DNA of 64,000 nucleotides from Peromyscus leucopus (GCF_004664715.2 NC_051068.1:10470298-10534297), one strand, 5' to 3'; counted from the stretch's first letter, positions 1 through 11,862 are shown. Program-made: numbers and translations. The notes: generated by a model not told the origin, from the letters alone.

Positions 1-59
1 CTCTTGTTCCCCCTTTCCAATGGAACCTTCTTTCTAACTAGTTTTCTTTCTACTTCCAT

Positions 60-165
60 TTTTCTTTATTTTATTAAATTTATTTATTTATTTTTACATC
101 CCAGCTGTAGGTTTCCCTCCCTCCTCTCCTCCTGTTCCCCCCTCCATCTCCCCTCTTTCCCACTC
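60..165 (-). mobile_element. L1 3' end fragment (antisense)
   Basis: An A/T-rich tail (as TTTATTTATTT on the + strand) is followed by TACATCCCAGCTG and a C/T-rich run of CCCTCC/CTCCTC type. This matches the antisense 3' end of rodent L1 elements as I know them. It is short and truncated on the right, where it meets the 5S-like sequence. Confidence 0.65.
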
Positions 166-171
166 AGCTCA

Positions 172-235
172 CTTGACGCCCAATCTCATCTTATCTTGGA
201 AGCTAAGCAGGGTCGGGCCTGGTTAGTACTTAGAA
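172..235 (+). pseudogene. Truncated 5S rRNA pseudogene
   Basis: About 64 bases align with the first half of mammalian 5S rRNA (roughly bases 15-80 of 121), including the near-perfect core GGAAGCTAAGCAGGGTCGGG and CCTGGTTAGTACTT. Several C-to-T/A changes in the left part (CCAATCTCATCTTATCTT for the usual CGATCTCGTCTGATCTC) look like CpG decay. The molecule's 5' end and its whole 3' half are missing, including part of the internal promoter, so it should be non-functional. 5S pseudogenes are common in rodent genomes. Confidence 0.88.
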
Positions 236-1156
236 AGAGCTACTTTTCTAGACACTTCCTCTGTTGCTCTTGGTTATCCACCTTATGGCTAGGAAATAGA
301 GATCCTGTTGAATATTTTAAGGGCTGTTTGTCAGGATGAACTGTTTTGAAATTTGAAATTGTCTTTAAAGGTGCATGACTATCAGAGAGAGCATCTAAGT
401 GTACATGTGAAGTATAATGAAGAAGAAGATGAGTTGGAAGGATGGGGGAATGCTGAATGGCTACGGCAGTCTTCCCAAGCTATCCAGAAGTCCCCAGTTA
501 TTTGAAAAAGTCAGCTTTCATTTTTCATTCTTATGCAAAGTCATTTCCTATAAACAGTTTCCTTACTGTGCTGACCTGACCATCCGGGTTCTTTTCCCCA
601 CACCACTCCTATGCAGACAGTTTGGAGTAATTTCTGAGCCATATCGCCAACCTTTCCCTCACGTCTCTGTACAGTTCTGAGATAGTTCAAGAACTCAGGA
701 GGAAGTACAGTGGGGATTTGGTGGTAAAAGGGTAGTTGGGTACCCACATGTTAGAAACTGCCGGCGGAAGGCGTCCTAGACATCAAGGGCACACTCATAG
801 TCCTAGTGTGGTGACCGGGTGGAGTTACTGCTGCTATGGCCCCATCGGTTCTCCCTGCACTGATCTGACACAGTGCAGGAGGCAAACAACAGTGGGAGAA
901 CCCTCACTCTACAAACCTGGAGTGGGTTCCCACAGAGCGAGCTATAAACGTACTGACTCAAACAAGCCAACAGTCTGAATAAGTCAAAGTCCCCAACTCA
1001 TTAAAAGAAACATCTATGTTCTCCTATAGTAGTGTCTGTTGTCATAACACAAAATTTACTGTTGTGTCTATGTTCAGCTGTTTATATATTAAGCATGAAT
1101 TTTATCGAAAGAAAGATAGTGTACATGTGTGCACTAATGTTTGTGTACATTATGTC

Positions 1157-1162
<6 letters not shown>

Positions 1163-1207
<45 letters not shown>
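1163..1207 (+). repeat. (TG)n microsatellite
   Basis: About 22 uninterrupted TG units. The reading frames across it are translated repeat, not genes. Confidence 0.97.
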
Positions 1208-1208
<1 letters not shown>

Positions 1209-3109
1209 TATGAGAGAGAGAAAGAGGCGGTAATAGACAAGAAAGCGATTTGACCATATCATCTGGCAGAGCAGGAGAGCACTGGAGAAATTGTGACCCA
1301 CAAGTGTTCATAAACTATTATCTTCCCCAGAGAGAAGCCAGAGTGGTCATGCCGATGCGATATGATTCTGAGTGTTCATTAAAAATGCATTCAAGGCTAA
1401 ATCATATCGCCGAACAATGAGTATGAAGGCCTGGGTCTGTGTGTCAACCAGAGGAGCCATATCAGGCCCGCTGCTTTATTTAGTGAGGTCTGTGTCAAAC
1501 AGACAAGGGGAACGGGAGGTTTGCTCAGAGGCTTTTGTCAAGGCCTGGGCTGCTTCTGGGGGCTCGATTAAAATAATCAGAGGCCTTGGGAATTCACACG
1601 GTTTTGGTGGCGCTGTGATTCATCATCATCCATCATACTTGTGGCTGGGGAGCCAAATACCAGGCTGGCGGGGTGGCCAGAGCCCTTTTCTGCATGGAGC
1701 TCTCTAGTCTGCAGGGCAGAGCTCCAGGAAGCCTGGCAGCCAAAGGGTAGAGGAGACTGCTGCAGGACTAACTCAGGAATCAGCCTGCCCTGGGGCTGAA
1801 GGGGGTTGGTAGGCTTCCTTCTCTAGTGGTCTCTGTAGGCAAGAGTCCAGGACAGAACTGCACTTTGAAAGCAGTTCAAGATTGCTCTGCCGGTTTGGCT
1901 CCCACCCTGCTGCATTCGCTTCCAGTTTATTCCTAATTAATTTCAAGCTGGCTTATTTCTATTTGTTGGTGAACTTCAATAATGTTTTGAGTTCTGGCTT
2001 TTTGGATAGTTTGAGGTTTGGTCTTTCTTCTCTTTGTGCATTTGTAATTGTGGCAAGGATCAGCTTTTGTCATTTCAATAAGGCAAGCCTTGAGTGCTTT
2101 GGTGGTGTGCATCTGTGTGCGTATGCATGTGTGTTCATGTGTGGGCAAGTCTGGCTTGGAGACAACAACTAAAGTCCTGGATCTATGCTTATTATTAGCT
2201 ACTTATTCAAAGTCTTTCTACACCTAAGGAAAAATATATTCATAATTGTTTTTATTTTTTCAATGTTTTAAATTCCTGAGTTACAAGAGAGTCCAGCTGT
2301 ATAGAAAAGCATTTATTGACTTTGGAGCCAGTTTTCCAAAGGTCTTTGAAGACAAGGTCTCTCAGCACTGACTGATTTGATCCCTTAGTTCCCAGGCAAA
2401 GAAATTTGGCAGCCAAGTATGTAAATTTTTACCCATCTTCCAATTTGATTTTTTTCTCAGGAAACCAGGGGCAGAGTCAGGGCTAGTATAATAACTAGAT
2501 AGCAAGAGCCAAAACAATAAGGAGCATTTTACTTAGTTTGAATTTTTATTTTGTTCTTATTTTTGTTTATATTTGTATCTTATTTTATTTACGACCTACC
2601 TTGGTGGCTAGCCCGTGATAAACACCCACCGCCTTGAAAGGGCTTTATTACCAGTGTCCTTTGGATGGTGCAAGTCCATAAAATATGTAAGTGCCTTATG
2701 GTTAATTCTCTTTCCCTTTGTATTCTTAAAATCAAAAACCCACAGCAGACTGCCCAGAAGCATGTCAGAATCCAACAGGGGTTTCTCTGTGTGTGTATGA
2801 GGAGACACGACTCACAGGAGAGGGAAGCGGAAGGTTATGGCACTCTGTGATGCTGTCCTTTGCTATCTATTGGACTTGTTGCAGTGACAAGATGGGGACA
2901 TTGTATAAAAATTAACAATCATAGATAATGCTAAGCAATAATGGATAAAACTCAACTCTCGCTCTCCCCTTTTCTCCCAACCCTCCAAATCCACAACAAT
3001 ATCAAATAGATGACTTTGGGGAAGGAAGCCCATGGCTGAGGGCCAAGTTAGTGGTGGGTGTGGGGAGCCCTGTGGGCTTTGGAGATGGGTTCTGAGGGTG
3101 TAATTTTAT

Positions 3110-3300
3110 AAGATTTTCTGCATATTCACTTAATAAATCATTTGAGTTATCTTAATAAATGATTATCATAGTAATTATATTACACTAATATAATTAATAA
3201 CATTATATAATACATTTATATTATTGAAATATGTAATCAACACTTTTACTGAATAATATTTTATTAATATTATATTATTATTACTGTTAAATTTTTTTCT
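3110..3300. repeat. AT-rich low-complexity stretch
   Basis: Almost entirely A and T, with many TAATA, TTATTA and AATATT runs and few G or C. No L1 or SINE signature is visible in it. Confidence 0.75.
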
Positions 3301-4124
3301 CAAAGTTACACATTGAATTTAGCTGCGTATAGTTTTTACCAAGTCTGTCCACATAAAGGGCCTTTCTCTAGGAGTCCCACCTCACACAGCATGGTGCAAG
3401 GGATGTGTGTTTCCCTGCATTGTGTGTGCCAACACCTCCAGAGCTAGGGTTGCACAGGAAAGTCAGTGCAATTGGCACTGAAAAGTGTATTGACTGAGTG
3501 AACAGGATGGGGCTCTGAGGCACGGACACTCCTTAATCGCATGCAGACAGAGGGAAGGTTTCTGTGGGCACCTTCCTTGGCATCCTTGCTGGTAGGGCAT
3601 GCAAGGAGATTTCGCCCTTTGATTCCAGACTGATGATTCTGGTCTTCATGTTCCTTTAAGCCTGCAGTTACCTAGAGTTCTCTTGTAGCCACTCAACTGC
3701 CCAAGGCACCAACCTCAACTTTTGCTCCCCACCGTTCCTCTACATGTGACTTAGTTACCCATCCCAGTCCTGGTCCCTTGGAGTGGCCAACTTAGTTTAC
3801 TAATGATAATCTCTCTACGCTACCCTTGCCCTCCCTGCAATGGGCAATAGTGTAGTGTGTGATGTTTGTATGTCTTCTCGACTAGGATGTTACTTTTTGA
3901 GGCCAGAAATGGAGCCAGTCACTTTGATTTCCAGAGAACATACTCCAAGCCTGTATGGCCCCTAGATCTTTAAATAAGTGATTAATGGCTAGAAGTTTGG
4001 GAGATGTGAAGTTGACTGATTTTAAAAATAATAGTGTGTTGGTCAAGGATATTTATTTATGCCTAGGAAGACAGAGCTCAAGGCAGATGCTTGGTTTACC
4101 ACCTCCAGAAGGTCTGAGGGAAGG

Positions 4125-4167
<43 letters not shown>

Positions 4168-4180
4168 CGCGCGCGCGCGC
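4125..4180 (+). repeat. Compound (TG)n(CG)n alternating purine-pyrimidine tract
   Basis: About 17 TG units run straight into 11 GC units (4159-4180), followed at once by a CACGTG E-box at 4181-4186. A perfect alternating tract of this kind favours Z-DNA. Confidence 0.97.
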
Positions 4181-4810
4181 CACGTGATGTCTGGACGTCG
4201 GCAGAGCAGAGATGTCAATGCTGATGGTGGCCAGATCCCAGCACTTAATGGCAGAGCCCGTGGGTTATTAAAGCTGAGACCCTATCTCGGGAGATTAGCT
4301 GCGGGAAGTGCTTTAACCACGGAGCAAACAGGCAGCCGCTTGATTAGTGCCTGGACGTGGTATGGCCTCATGGTGTTGGGTTTCCTTCTGAGCCATTACA
4401 CGGATATTTGAGAACTGGAGCTTCAGTTCTAGCCCGACCTTGCATTTGATTTCTGAATCTAAACATCAGTGAGCCCTTGCTTGCTTCTCTAAGACTGGGG
4501 TGCCCCGCAGAGAGTTCCGTGTCCCTGATTTCAGATATTTAAAAGAGAGGTTGAGAGTCAGTCCATATGGTGTTTGTTTGGATGGGGAATCCTAAATGGC
4601 TTCTTATAGTAGGAGAACACAGTAGCAAATATATCTTTACAGTAATGTGTTTTAAATCAAAGTTGCTCCTTATTTTCCCCTGTGTTTGAATGTGACATTC
4701 TTGATTATTCCAGACCCACCTGCCTGAGAACACAGGAATCGAAAACAGGAGCCACTCTCAAATTTCACCTCTATTTAATCCATCACAGAAATGCACTGCC
4801 TTTTCACTGT

Positions 4811-4813
<3 letters not shown>

Positions 4814-4861
<48 letters not shown>
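4814..4861. repeat. (AT)n microsatellite
   Basis: About 24 uninterrupted AT units, self-complementary and able to extrude as a cruciform. Confidence 0.97.
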
Positions 4862-4864
<3 letters not shown>

Positions 4865-5672
4865 ACACAAGAACATTTAAACAAAGTGACACAGATCATC
4901 AGCAGATCAACCCAGAATGACGGCTCAATCAAACAAATGTATGTTGAGAATTTCCACCGGGCAGCTCTTGCAGCAGCCAAGCCAAATTTGTTTAGTATAC
5001 ATGAGTTAGCTGCATAAGAACATTCTCTGCGCTGTATGCCAGACGATGACTTTTCTAGGTAAACATCCATTTAGCAGCATATATCCATCCATGAAAACGC
5101 TGGCATGATTTTGATCTATTCTCTTGGACCCCAGAAATGATGATTTCATTCCACTGGCAGCCAAGCACCAACCCACACACGCACCATTTAGGCTTAAAAA
5201 GAAAAAAAAAGGGGGGTTATACATTTATTTCAAAATGTAATATAACCATCCAAAAGGTAGAGGAGACTCTATAAAATCGACAGGCCATTTCACTTTTCTG
5301 ACATGCTGTAAAGTAAGCATCATTAAAATGTATGTCAAATGCAGCAGGAGGAAAAAGACCCTAGTTGTTCTTGGTATTTGAAGTAGAATGTGGAGTATTT
5401 GTGTGGCTTTGGTTTAAACTTTGAGGCATTCCTTTGTTTGGTAGGAGGATGGGGGTTCTTTTGTTAAACTGGAATTTCAGAATCAGATCCAACTAGTTAG
5501 GGACATTTGGATTCTTCAGAAATGGGCACTTTTATTACCTGCCCTACCTGTTCTTCTGGGAGAACAATTTACTTACCTTTTTATAAGTGTCACTTAAGGA
5601 ATAAAAGACTCTATAGACCACAGTATTTAAGTCCAGGACAAAAGAGCAGGACACTTATTTTAGAAAAGAGAA

Positions 5673-5965
5673 AGAAGAGCTGGGCAGATGGCTCAGTAGG
5701 TGAAATGTCTGCTGTGCAAGCCAGATGACTTGAGTTCAATCCCAGTGCCCATGTCAAGGGCTGAAGAGGCTCTAGCTACACATGGTAGCAGGGACCTCTA
5801 AGTCCAGCCCCGGGTACGTGGAAACAGTGAAAGACCTCTCTAACGAGATGAGGTGGAGAAGAAACCTGATGTCAACCTCTGGGTCCGCATGCACCTGAAC
5901 ATGAGCGTACTCACACACATATGTGTACACAGACAGACGATACCCCCATTACAAACAAAAGCAGA
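5673..5965 (+). mobile_element. Composite tRNA-derived SINE (RSINE1/B4-like)
   Basis: It opens with a tRNA-like head (GCTGGGCAGATGGCTCAGTA, then GAGTTCAATCCCAGTGCCC) carrying A- and B-box-like elements. It continues through a degenerate middle with CTAAGTCCAGCCC and ends with GATGTCAACCTCTGGGTCCGC and a CA-rich tail with A-runs. The order fits rodent composite SINEs. The exact family is from memory and could be another B2-superfamily member. Confidence 0.7.
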
Positions 5966-6499
5966 AAGAAAAACAAAACTGTGCCTCCTCTTGCCGACTT
6001 TGTGAGATCCAGTTTATAGTGTATAGGGCTCCTCTCAGTACTCTGGTTAGTTAACTAAAAACTTCCCTTTCTTATGCTTTCAATGAGGAATCCCCCAATG
6101 GGGGGATGCTTTCAAGTGGAAAGCCAAAAAACTTCCCTTTTGTACTCACCAAAGCATAATTATCTGAAACTAATGGAAGAGACCATTATTTCTCAACTTG
6201 AACTCTCAAGATGAGCCCTCGGCAGCCATTGGACGGGTTTTCTGAACAGAGAACAGTTAACAGGTCTAGAGGTAGCAATGACTTTTGAAATCTCATATGA
6301 TTCAGAGCTAGATGAGGTACAAAATATAACTCAAATAGGAAACAGGTCATAAGTAGCACTTTTTGAAAGTTAATTCGATTTAAATGTAAGCATTTACTGT
6401 GTTCATAGCTCTGGAGGGAGGATATGAAGGTACATGAGATGTGGATAAACCTTGCCCTGGGTAGCTGGAAATGAAAATACCAAAATGAAGAGACAGCCA

Positions 6500-6925
6500 T
6501 AGCTCACCCTGTGAGAGACCTTGGAGCACTCACACCTAAATGGGATATCTATACCAAAGCCCTCCCCTCCGGGCTCAGAATAGAGCACAGAGAAAGGTTG
6601 TAAGAGCCAGACGTAGTGGATGACTCCAAGGAAATGCTGTTTCCCAGACATGACAGGAAAAACCGCACATATGAGCTCACAGAGACTGGCAAAGCATGCA
6701 CACATCTGCACAGGCCCAAGTCAGACAAAATCCCAGGATGGAGAAGAAGTGGACACAGAGCCCCACCCCTAACCAAGCATTGCATGATAGCTGTAAAGAG
6801 GGGAAATCTGCCTTTGCAGATGGAGTGGCACTGGGTTTATCATCAACTAACTACACTCTGGGACAGGCCTTGTGCTCAGGAGCAATTGATAACACAGAGC
6901 GGGTCCCACGGTGCCTTTTTATTCT

Positions 6926-6982
<57 letters not shown>

Positions 6983-7225
6983 GTGTGTGTGAATGTGTGT
7001 GTGTGTGTATGTATGTGTGTGTGTTCTTTTGTTATGGTTTGGTGTTTTTTGTCTTTTGGTTTGTGGTATTTTTCTAAAACTTTATTTATTGTTATTAATA
7101 TCATTGTTAGGGGAAGACATGAAGTTGGGTAGACAGGGAGATGGGGAGGATCCAGGGAGACTTTGGGGAAGGGAAAGAATATGATCAAAATGTAATGTGT
7201 AAAAATTTAAAAAGAAAAAAAAAAA
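6500..7225 (+). mobile_element. L1 3' UTR and poly(A) tail (5'-truncated)
   Basis: The sequence follows the rodent L1 (Lx-type) 3' UTR as I know it: CCTAAATGGGATATCT, then TAAGAGCCAGACGTAGTGGA and GATGACTCCAAGGAAA, then GCCCCACCCCTAACCAAGCA, an internal TG tract (6927-7024), GGGAGATGGGGAGGATCC, ATGATCAAAATGTAATGTG and a final A-run (7209-7225). No ORF2 coding sequence precedes it, so the copy is truncated to its last ~0.7 kb. The left boundary is approximate. Confidence 0.85.
6927..7024 (+). repeat. (TG)n tract within the L1 3' UTR
   Basis: A pure TG run to about 6974 followed by interrupted TATG/GAATG/TG units. It expands a TG segment normally present in the L1 3' UTR and is probably polymorphic. 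Confidence 0.93.
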
Positions 7226-7684
7226 GCTTGCTTTAACAGCCCCAAGGTGTAATTCTCAAATGCCACCTCTGTGAGGCTTTCCCTGCCTGAAGATTTCACC
7301 CAGCCCCGCATTTCGGCCACGTCTTCTTCCCTGAGCACCCCGGGCTAGCGCAGGCATTCTGTTCACGTGTTGATCGGCTTTTTCCTCTCCCTGCAGCTGG
7401 TGAGGTCAGGAGAGCAGGCATGCTTCCAGCATGCCTGCTCCCCCTCCAGTGTGCACAGCTCCAGCAGCCTCTCGCTGGGGAGCAGTCACATGGGGCATGA
7501 GTGAAGGGCATTCTAGATCTGAAGGCCGTCTCAAAGCAACAGGGAGAAGTCCAAGTCAGCAGGAGGTTTGTGGACATGGTCTGGATTCATCTGGCCTGGT
7601 TATAATGCATGATAAAAGCATATGATGAGCAGAGAGATTGTGGCCACTTAGAAAAAAATAGGTTACAGGAAAGAAGTGGCCAGT

Positions 7685-8118
7685 TTTTTTTTTTAAAGAA
7701 TTGTAATGCATTTTTTTATTAATTTATTCTCTCATATATTACATCCTGACCACATCCCCTCTCTCCTCTCCTTCTAGTTCCTCCCTCACCGCTCATCCAC
7801 TTCTCCTCAGTTTCCCTTTAGAGAAAGGAAGGCATCCAGGGATGTCAATCAAACAAGGCCTAACAAGTTGCAACAAGACCAGGCATATCCGCCCATATTA
7901 ACCCAGTATGAGAGTAGGGTCCCAAAAGCTGGCCAAAGAGTCAGAGACAGCTCCCGCTCCCACTGTTAGGAGTCCCCCAAAACACCAAGCTACACAACCA
8001 TAACATATGCAGAGCACCTAGCTTAGACCCATGCAGACTCCCTGATTGTCATTGATTCATTCTCAGGGAGCCCCTTTGAGTCCAGGTCTGTTGATTCTGT
8101 GGGTTTTCTTGAAGAATT
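7685..8118 (-). mobile_element. L1 3' end (antisense, 5'-truncated)
   Basis: It begins with a T-run and A/T-rich tail. It continues with TACATCCTGACCACATCCCC, a C/T-rich segment, CAGGGATGTCAATCAAACAA, GGGTCCCAAAAGC, AGAGTCAGAGACAGCTCCCG, ACTGTTAGGAGTCCCCC, AAGCTACACAACCATAACAT and TTGATTCTGTGGGTTTTCTT. This is the complement of a rodent L1 3' UTR. It lies tail to tail with the copy ending at 7225. Confidence 0.85.
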
Positions 8119-10264
8119 ATAATTCTTTGATATCTTTACAAACATGAGTGCTAGTCTTCAGGACACAGAAGGAAGCTGCTTAGGGGCCCAGTATAAACTT
8201 TGCAGCACACACAGATCCATGAAAAATTATTATAACATGATGTGTTCTTCAGTGCCTTTTCTAGAGTTCTCAAGTGAGATATATGAACAACTTCAAATTT
8301 TATTACTTTCCAGTATTTTATTTATTGTATTTTTAATTTGATTATTTTGTCTACCACAAAATGTGTGTGCATAGTAATATTTAAAAGCATAGAACGTGAA
8401 TAGTGGTGCATAGAGTTTGAGTGACTTGTTTGCGACAGAATAAACTTGGCACAAGTAAGGATTTGCTGTAAACAAAAGACTTTGTTTAAATGTAATAAAA
8501 AAACCAGGGACAATAGCCTGCCATGTTCCCACATGTATTTAAGTACTCCCACAATGTAAATTTCACACAGTCCCATGAATCCTATTTATCAAAGCCGCTA
8601 GCAGGTATTGGGACGAACCAGAAGCCGTCAGTGTGTTGATTGATCACTCTTTTTGAGCAGTTCACTAGGATTACACAGCCACTCCAAAATCAACAGCCTG
8701 GAAGAACATGATAGGCTTTGAACAATGGCTGGAATGTTAGGTTAGCAACTGCCCAAGGTCAGTAAATACAGCAATTAATATTCATAAAACGTCTCAAGGC
8801 TTGACCTGGTGAGAGTACAGACCTGTTCAGGACAACTCAATTCCTTCTTCCTCGAAGGAACACTGTCTTCTCTTGGCATTTAATGGTGAGATTTCTGAGC
8901 TCTGGATGTACTGAACCTAAACCTTTTGGGGATACCATCGTGGCTGTGTTACACACACACCCAGTCGGGGCACGGCTTTTCCTCCCCACTCCAGACCTAC
9001 TAAGCATTTTGAATTTCATCGATTGTGCCACGATCGTTATTACAAGTTCTCCAGTTCTTTTATCTGCCAGGTGTTTCAAGGCACGTGTTGTGCATGGAGT
9101 AATGGAATGGCATTTCTGTTGGAGAAACTGAACTGCTCTACCTACAGGATAGGGAAAGAAGCCAGTTAGACCATGGCACCCCCCTTTTGCATGTTGGACT
9201 GAATTCATGGAATATTTTTGCTTCTTTTACCATCAAGTGTTCCTCATTGTTCCTTGGCTGATGATGTCCTCTTCAAATGTGAGCCTCCCTCCAGGCATGT
9301 TTAGCCCAGTCTGCTTCTTACGTCATCACTGAGATTCTAGCTATGTACTGTTCTCAAATTACCTCATCTTTCTGCACCGTGTCAATAACCACATTGATCT
9401 TTCTTTGTATTTCATTTCAATAAGTGTCCATGTAAATATATATTGACAGGGAGTGGGGGAGAATGACTAGTTCACATAGCATTTCATCACCCTTTGTTAC
9501 AGGAATACAGATAGACCTAAATGACAATGGCCTTTGTGAGCTGTCACTTAAGACTTAAAGACACAGAGCATTTTATAACAATAGTGAGAATGACTTTACA
9601 GCATCTGTGTTTTAGCTGAAAAGCTCATGAGAAATGAAGATATGATTTATTTTGATTCTTATGATAACTTGGTGGCAGATGTGTTTTTAAAAGTCAATGT
9701 CGACCTATAAAAAAGGACATGTGAACTGCATCTTTATTTAAAATGTTCTAGTAGCTATATTAAAGAAAATGAGAGAGAACGATAAAATGGATTTTATTAT
9801 GTTCTTAGACCCAATGTTTCCAAAATACATCTTTTTTTAGTCGGTATCAACCAATTATACCAATAAAAATTATTAACTAGGTATTTTACATTTTACTTGG
9901 ATTAAGGTTTTTAAAAATCTGGAGTATAATAAAGTTTTAAACTTTCAGCGCATCTTAGTCTGGAGTTGCCACACTTCCAGTGGTCACTTGTCACATGCCT
10001 CTAGTGACTACCTTATTGGATATCATCAGACACAGGTGAAAAAACCCCAAGAGTTCAGACAGATTATAGGGTTTTTCTAGGGTCATAGAATTTCCTAGCT
10101 AGGCAGGAGCTCAAGGATCCTCTGGCTTAGGCAGGATCTGAGGTTTATAGAATTCTGAGATTAGCATGTACTATGGGTTCAGACTGTTGAATAGGAAGCC
10201 ATAGATCTTCTAAAGAAAGAATCCATTGTGTAAGATTTCTTTATTGCTCATTCCAGTAATAACA

Positions 10265-10495
10265 TATATAAGGAGAGAGAGAGAGAGAGAAAGAGAGAGA
10301 GGCATATGTGACTGGGTCTCACATGTCGCAGGCTGACTTCAAACTCTGACCTTCTGCTCTCTGAGCTTCTACCCCCTTGAGTGCTTCGATACGGATGCTA
10401 GGTCTGTGCAGGACTATGGATGGAACTCAGGGCTTCACGCACGCTAGGCATATACTCAACCAATGGATCTGCATCTTTAGTCCCCAGGTTGTGTT
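10265..10495 (-). mobile_element. B4-type SINE (ID + B1 fusion), antisense
   Basis: A GA-rich run (10271-10300) leads into a degraded antisense B1 part (GGGTCTCACATGTCGCAGGC, then TGACTTCAAACTC). It then continues into an antisense ID-like part (GGATGGAACTCAGGGCTTCA, CACGCTAGGCATATACTC, TTTAGTCCCCAGG). This B1-then-ID order on the reverse strand is the B4 layout. The copy is old and divergent. Confidence 0.75.
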
Positions 10496-10584
10496 TTTAA
10501 AACTACATTCCATGTGAACTTTGAATGCACTGCCTGCTTTGATGATAAATTATCCAATGTCTATATTCCTTTACAGCTCATTTC

Positions 10585-10720
10585 TGTGCCCTTCCTGGAT
10601 TTATTCTTTTATTCAACAAATATTTATTAAGCATGTATTCTGTTTCAGATATCATTCTTGGCACTGCAAAGGCATCAATGAAGAAGGCAAAGTCCCTTCC
10701 CTTGTGAAGTTACGCTCTCC
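10585..10720 (-). mobile_element. L2-type ancient LINE remnant (antisense)
   Basis: TTTATTCAACAAATATTTATTAAGCATGTATTCTG, followed by a degraded 'CTTGGCACTG ... AAGGCAAAGTCCCTTCCC' pattern, resembles the antisense L2 3' end common to mammals. It is assigned by pattern memory only. Confidence 0.55.
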
Positions 10721-11004
10721 ACCCTACAGGGCATGGTTGCTTCACATCGGATGCTGCAATAAATATTGCTAGAGCAAAATTTACTGGCTGCATTTAAGAT
10801 TGGCTTAGCATTCTCCTTTTGTATAGGACTAATACAAATGCTGGAAGAAATGATAGAATTTTGGGCCATCCATGTGGAGACTTGTTTGTTTGTTTTTATT
10901 GGTTTTTATAACAAAGGTAGTTGAAAAGGTTGCACAATGAGAAGAGCGAAGCGCAAATTCTGAACTGATTGCACTCAGTTAAGTCCTTGTCAGTATCTCG
11001 AATA

Positions 11005-11080
11005 TGAGAGAGAGTGAGACAGAGACAGAGAGACAGAGACAGAGACAGACAGAGACAATGACAGAGGCAGACAGACAGGG
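11005..11080. repeat. (GAGACA)n simple repeat
   Basis: GAGACA and GACAGA units with interruptions, purine-biased on the + strand. Confidence 0.9.
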
Positions 11081-11467
11081 AGTCTTAAAATATAAGTATA
11101 TAGATTGGGGGTAAACGCTCACTTGTGTTAGTGGAAGAGGGGAACGTATTTTACATAATGTTAAACAGACTGCTGACAAATTTGCTTGATGCTTTGTGGA
11201 CTTTTATGTTAGAACTTTCCAATTCAGAGAAAGAAAACGGTACCACTTAGTGCATTCAAGAGAACTGTCTTGTTTTAGCTAATATTTCTGAGTTAGTAAA
11301 ATCATGAGAATTGTTTGCTTTGGCTAAAAGCTTGGCTAGATCCTGGGACTCTTCAGTGAGTCAAGCACCCATAATCTGCCCTCAGGGAGAAGGGCCTGTT
11401 GGAGGTTCAGTAGATATCTGCTCTAGTAGTCTTCCCTCTTTCAACTCTCTTGAATTTGGGGTGTGCT

Positions 11468-11470
<3 letters not shown>

Positions 11471-11544
<74 letters not shown>

Positions 11545-11560
11545 AAGGAGAGAGAGAGAC
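11471..11560 (+). repeat. (TG)n-(AG)n compound microsatellite
   Basis: About 19 TG units (11471-11508) switch without a spacer to about 16 AG units (to 11540), then to an AAGG/AG purine run. An alternating tract therefore abuts a homopurine tract. Confidence 0.96.
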
Positions 11561-11825
11561 TCATGAACACTTGCACAGGATTTTGTCATTGTAGCACATT
11601 TTCCAGGGTGTCTGTATTTTTACGTATCTAAGGTTGTTTCTCAGAGGGGGTTATAATGTACTCATTTTCCACCTAGAGGAACTCTGTTCAGCTGGTTTTC
11701 CTCAGTCAAGGCTTTTCATTTGACCCTTTAAGCTATTTAAACTTTGAAGAAAAATGCAGATGTGCCCTACTGTTTGAAATGGTGTAGAGATCCGGGAGGA
11801 TTAATTTAAAAATTTGTAAATCCTG

Positions 11826-11862
11826 TGTACTATGCAAATTAATGACCTCTGACCTTTGTTCC
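11826..11862 (+). promoter_or_regulatory. Candidate composite regulatory site (octamer, DR1, SOX)
   Basis: Seen: a consensus POU octamer ATGCAAAT (11832-11839), a perfect direct repeat TGACCT-C-TGACCT (11843-11855) that is the complement of the DR1 nuclear-receptor element, and an overlapping CTTTGTT SOX-like core (11854-11860). All lie within 29 bases in repeat-free sequence. Known: DR1 is bound by RXR heterodimers, COUP-TF and HNF4. Activity is inferred only. Confidence 0.35.

Noticed and set aside
1372..1707. Open frame of 111 codons in sequence that looks conserved
   Set aside because: The peptide has no recognisable domain and no splice or start context. The sequence could be a non-coding element but offers too few specific motifs to list.
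4225..4310. Possible B1 SINE (CCAGCACTTAATGGCAGAGCC, GAGACCCTATCTC)
   Set aside because: Only two short phrases agree and the sequence between and beyond them does not follow B1 order.
6616..7077. Open frame of 153 codons with a Val/Cys-rich repeat
   Set aside because: It lies in an L1 3' UTR and the repetitive part is a translated TG microsatellite.
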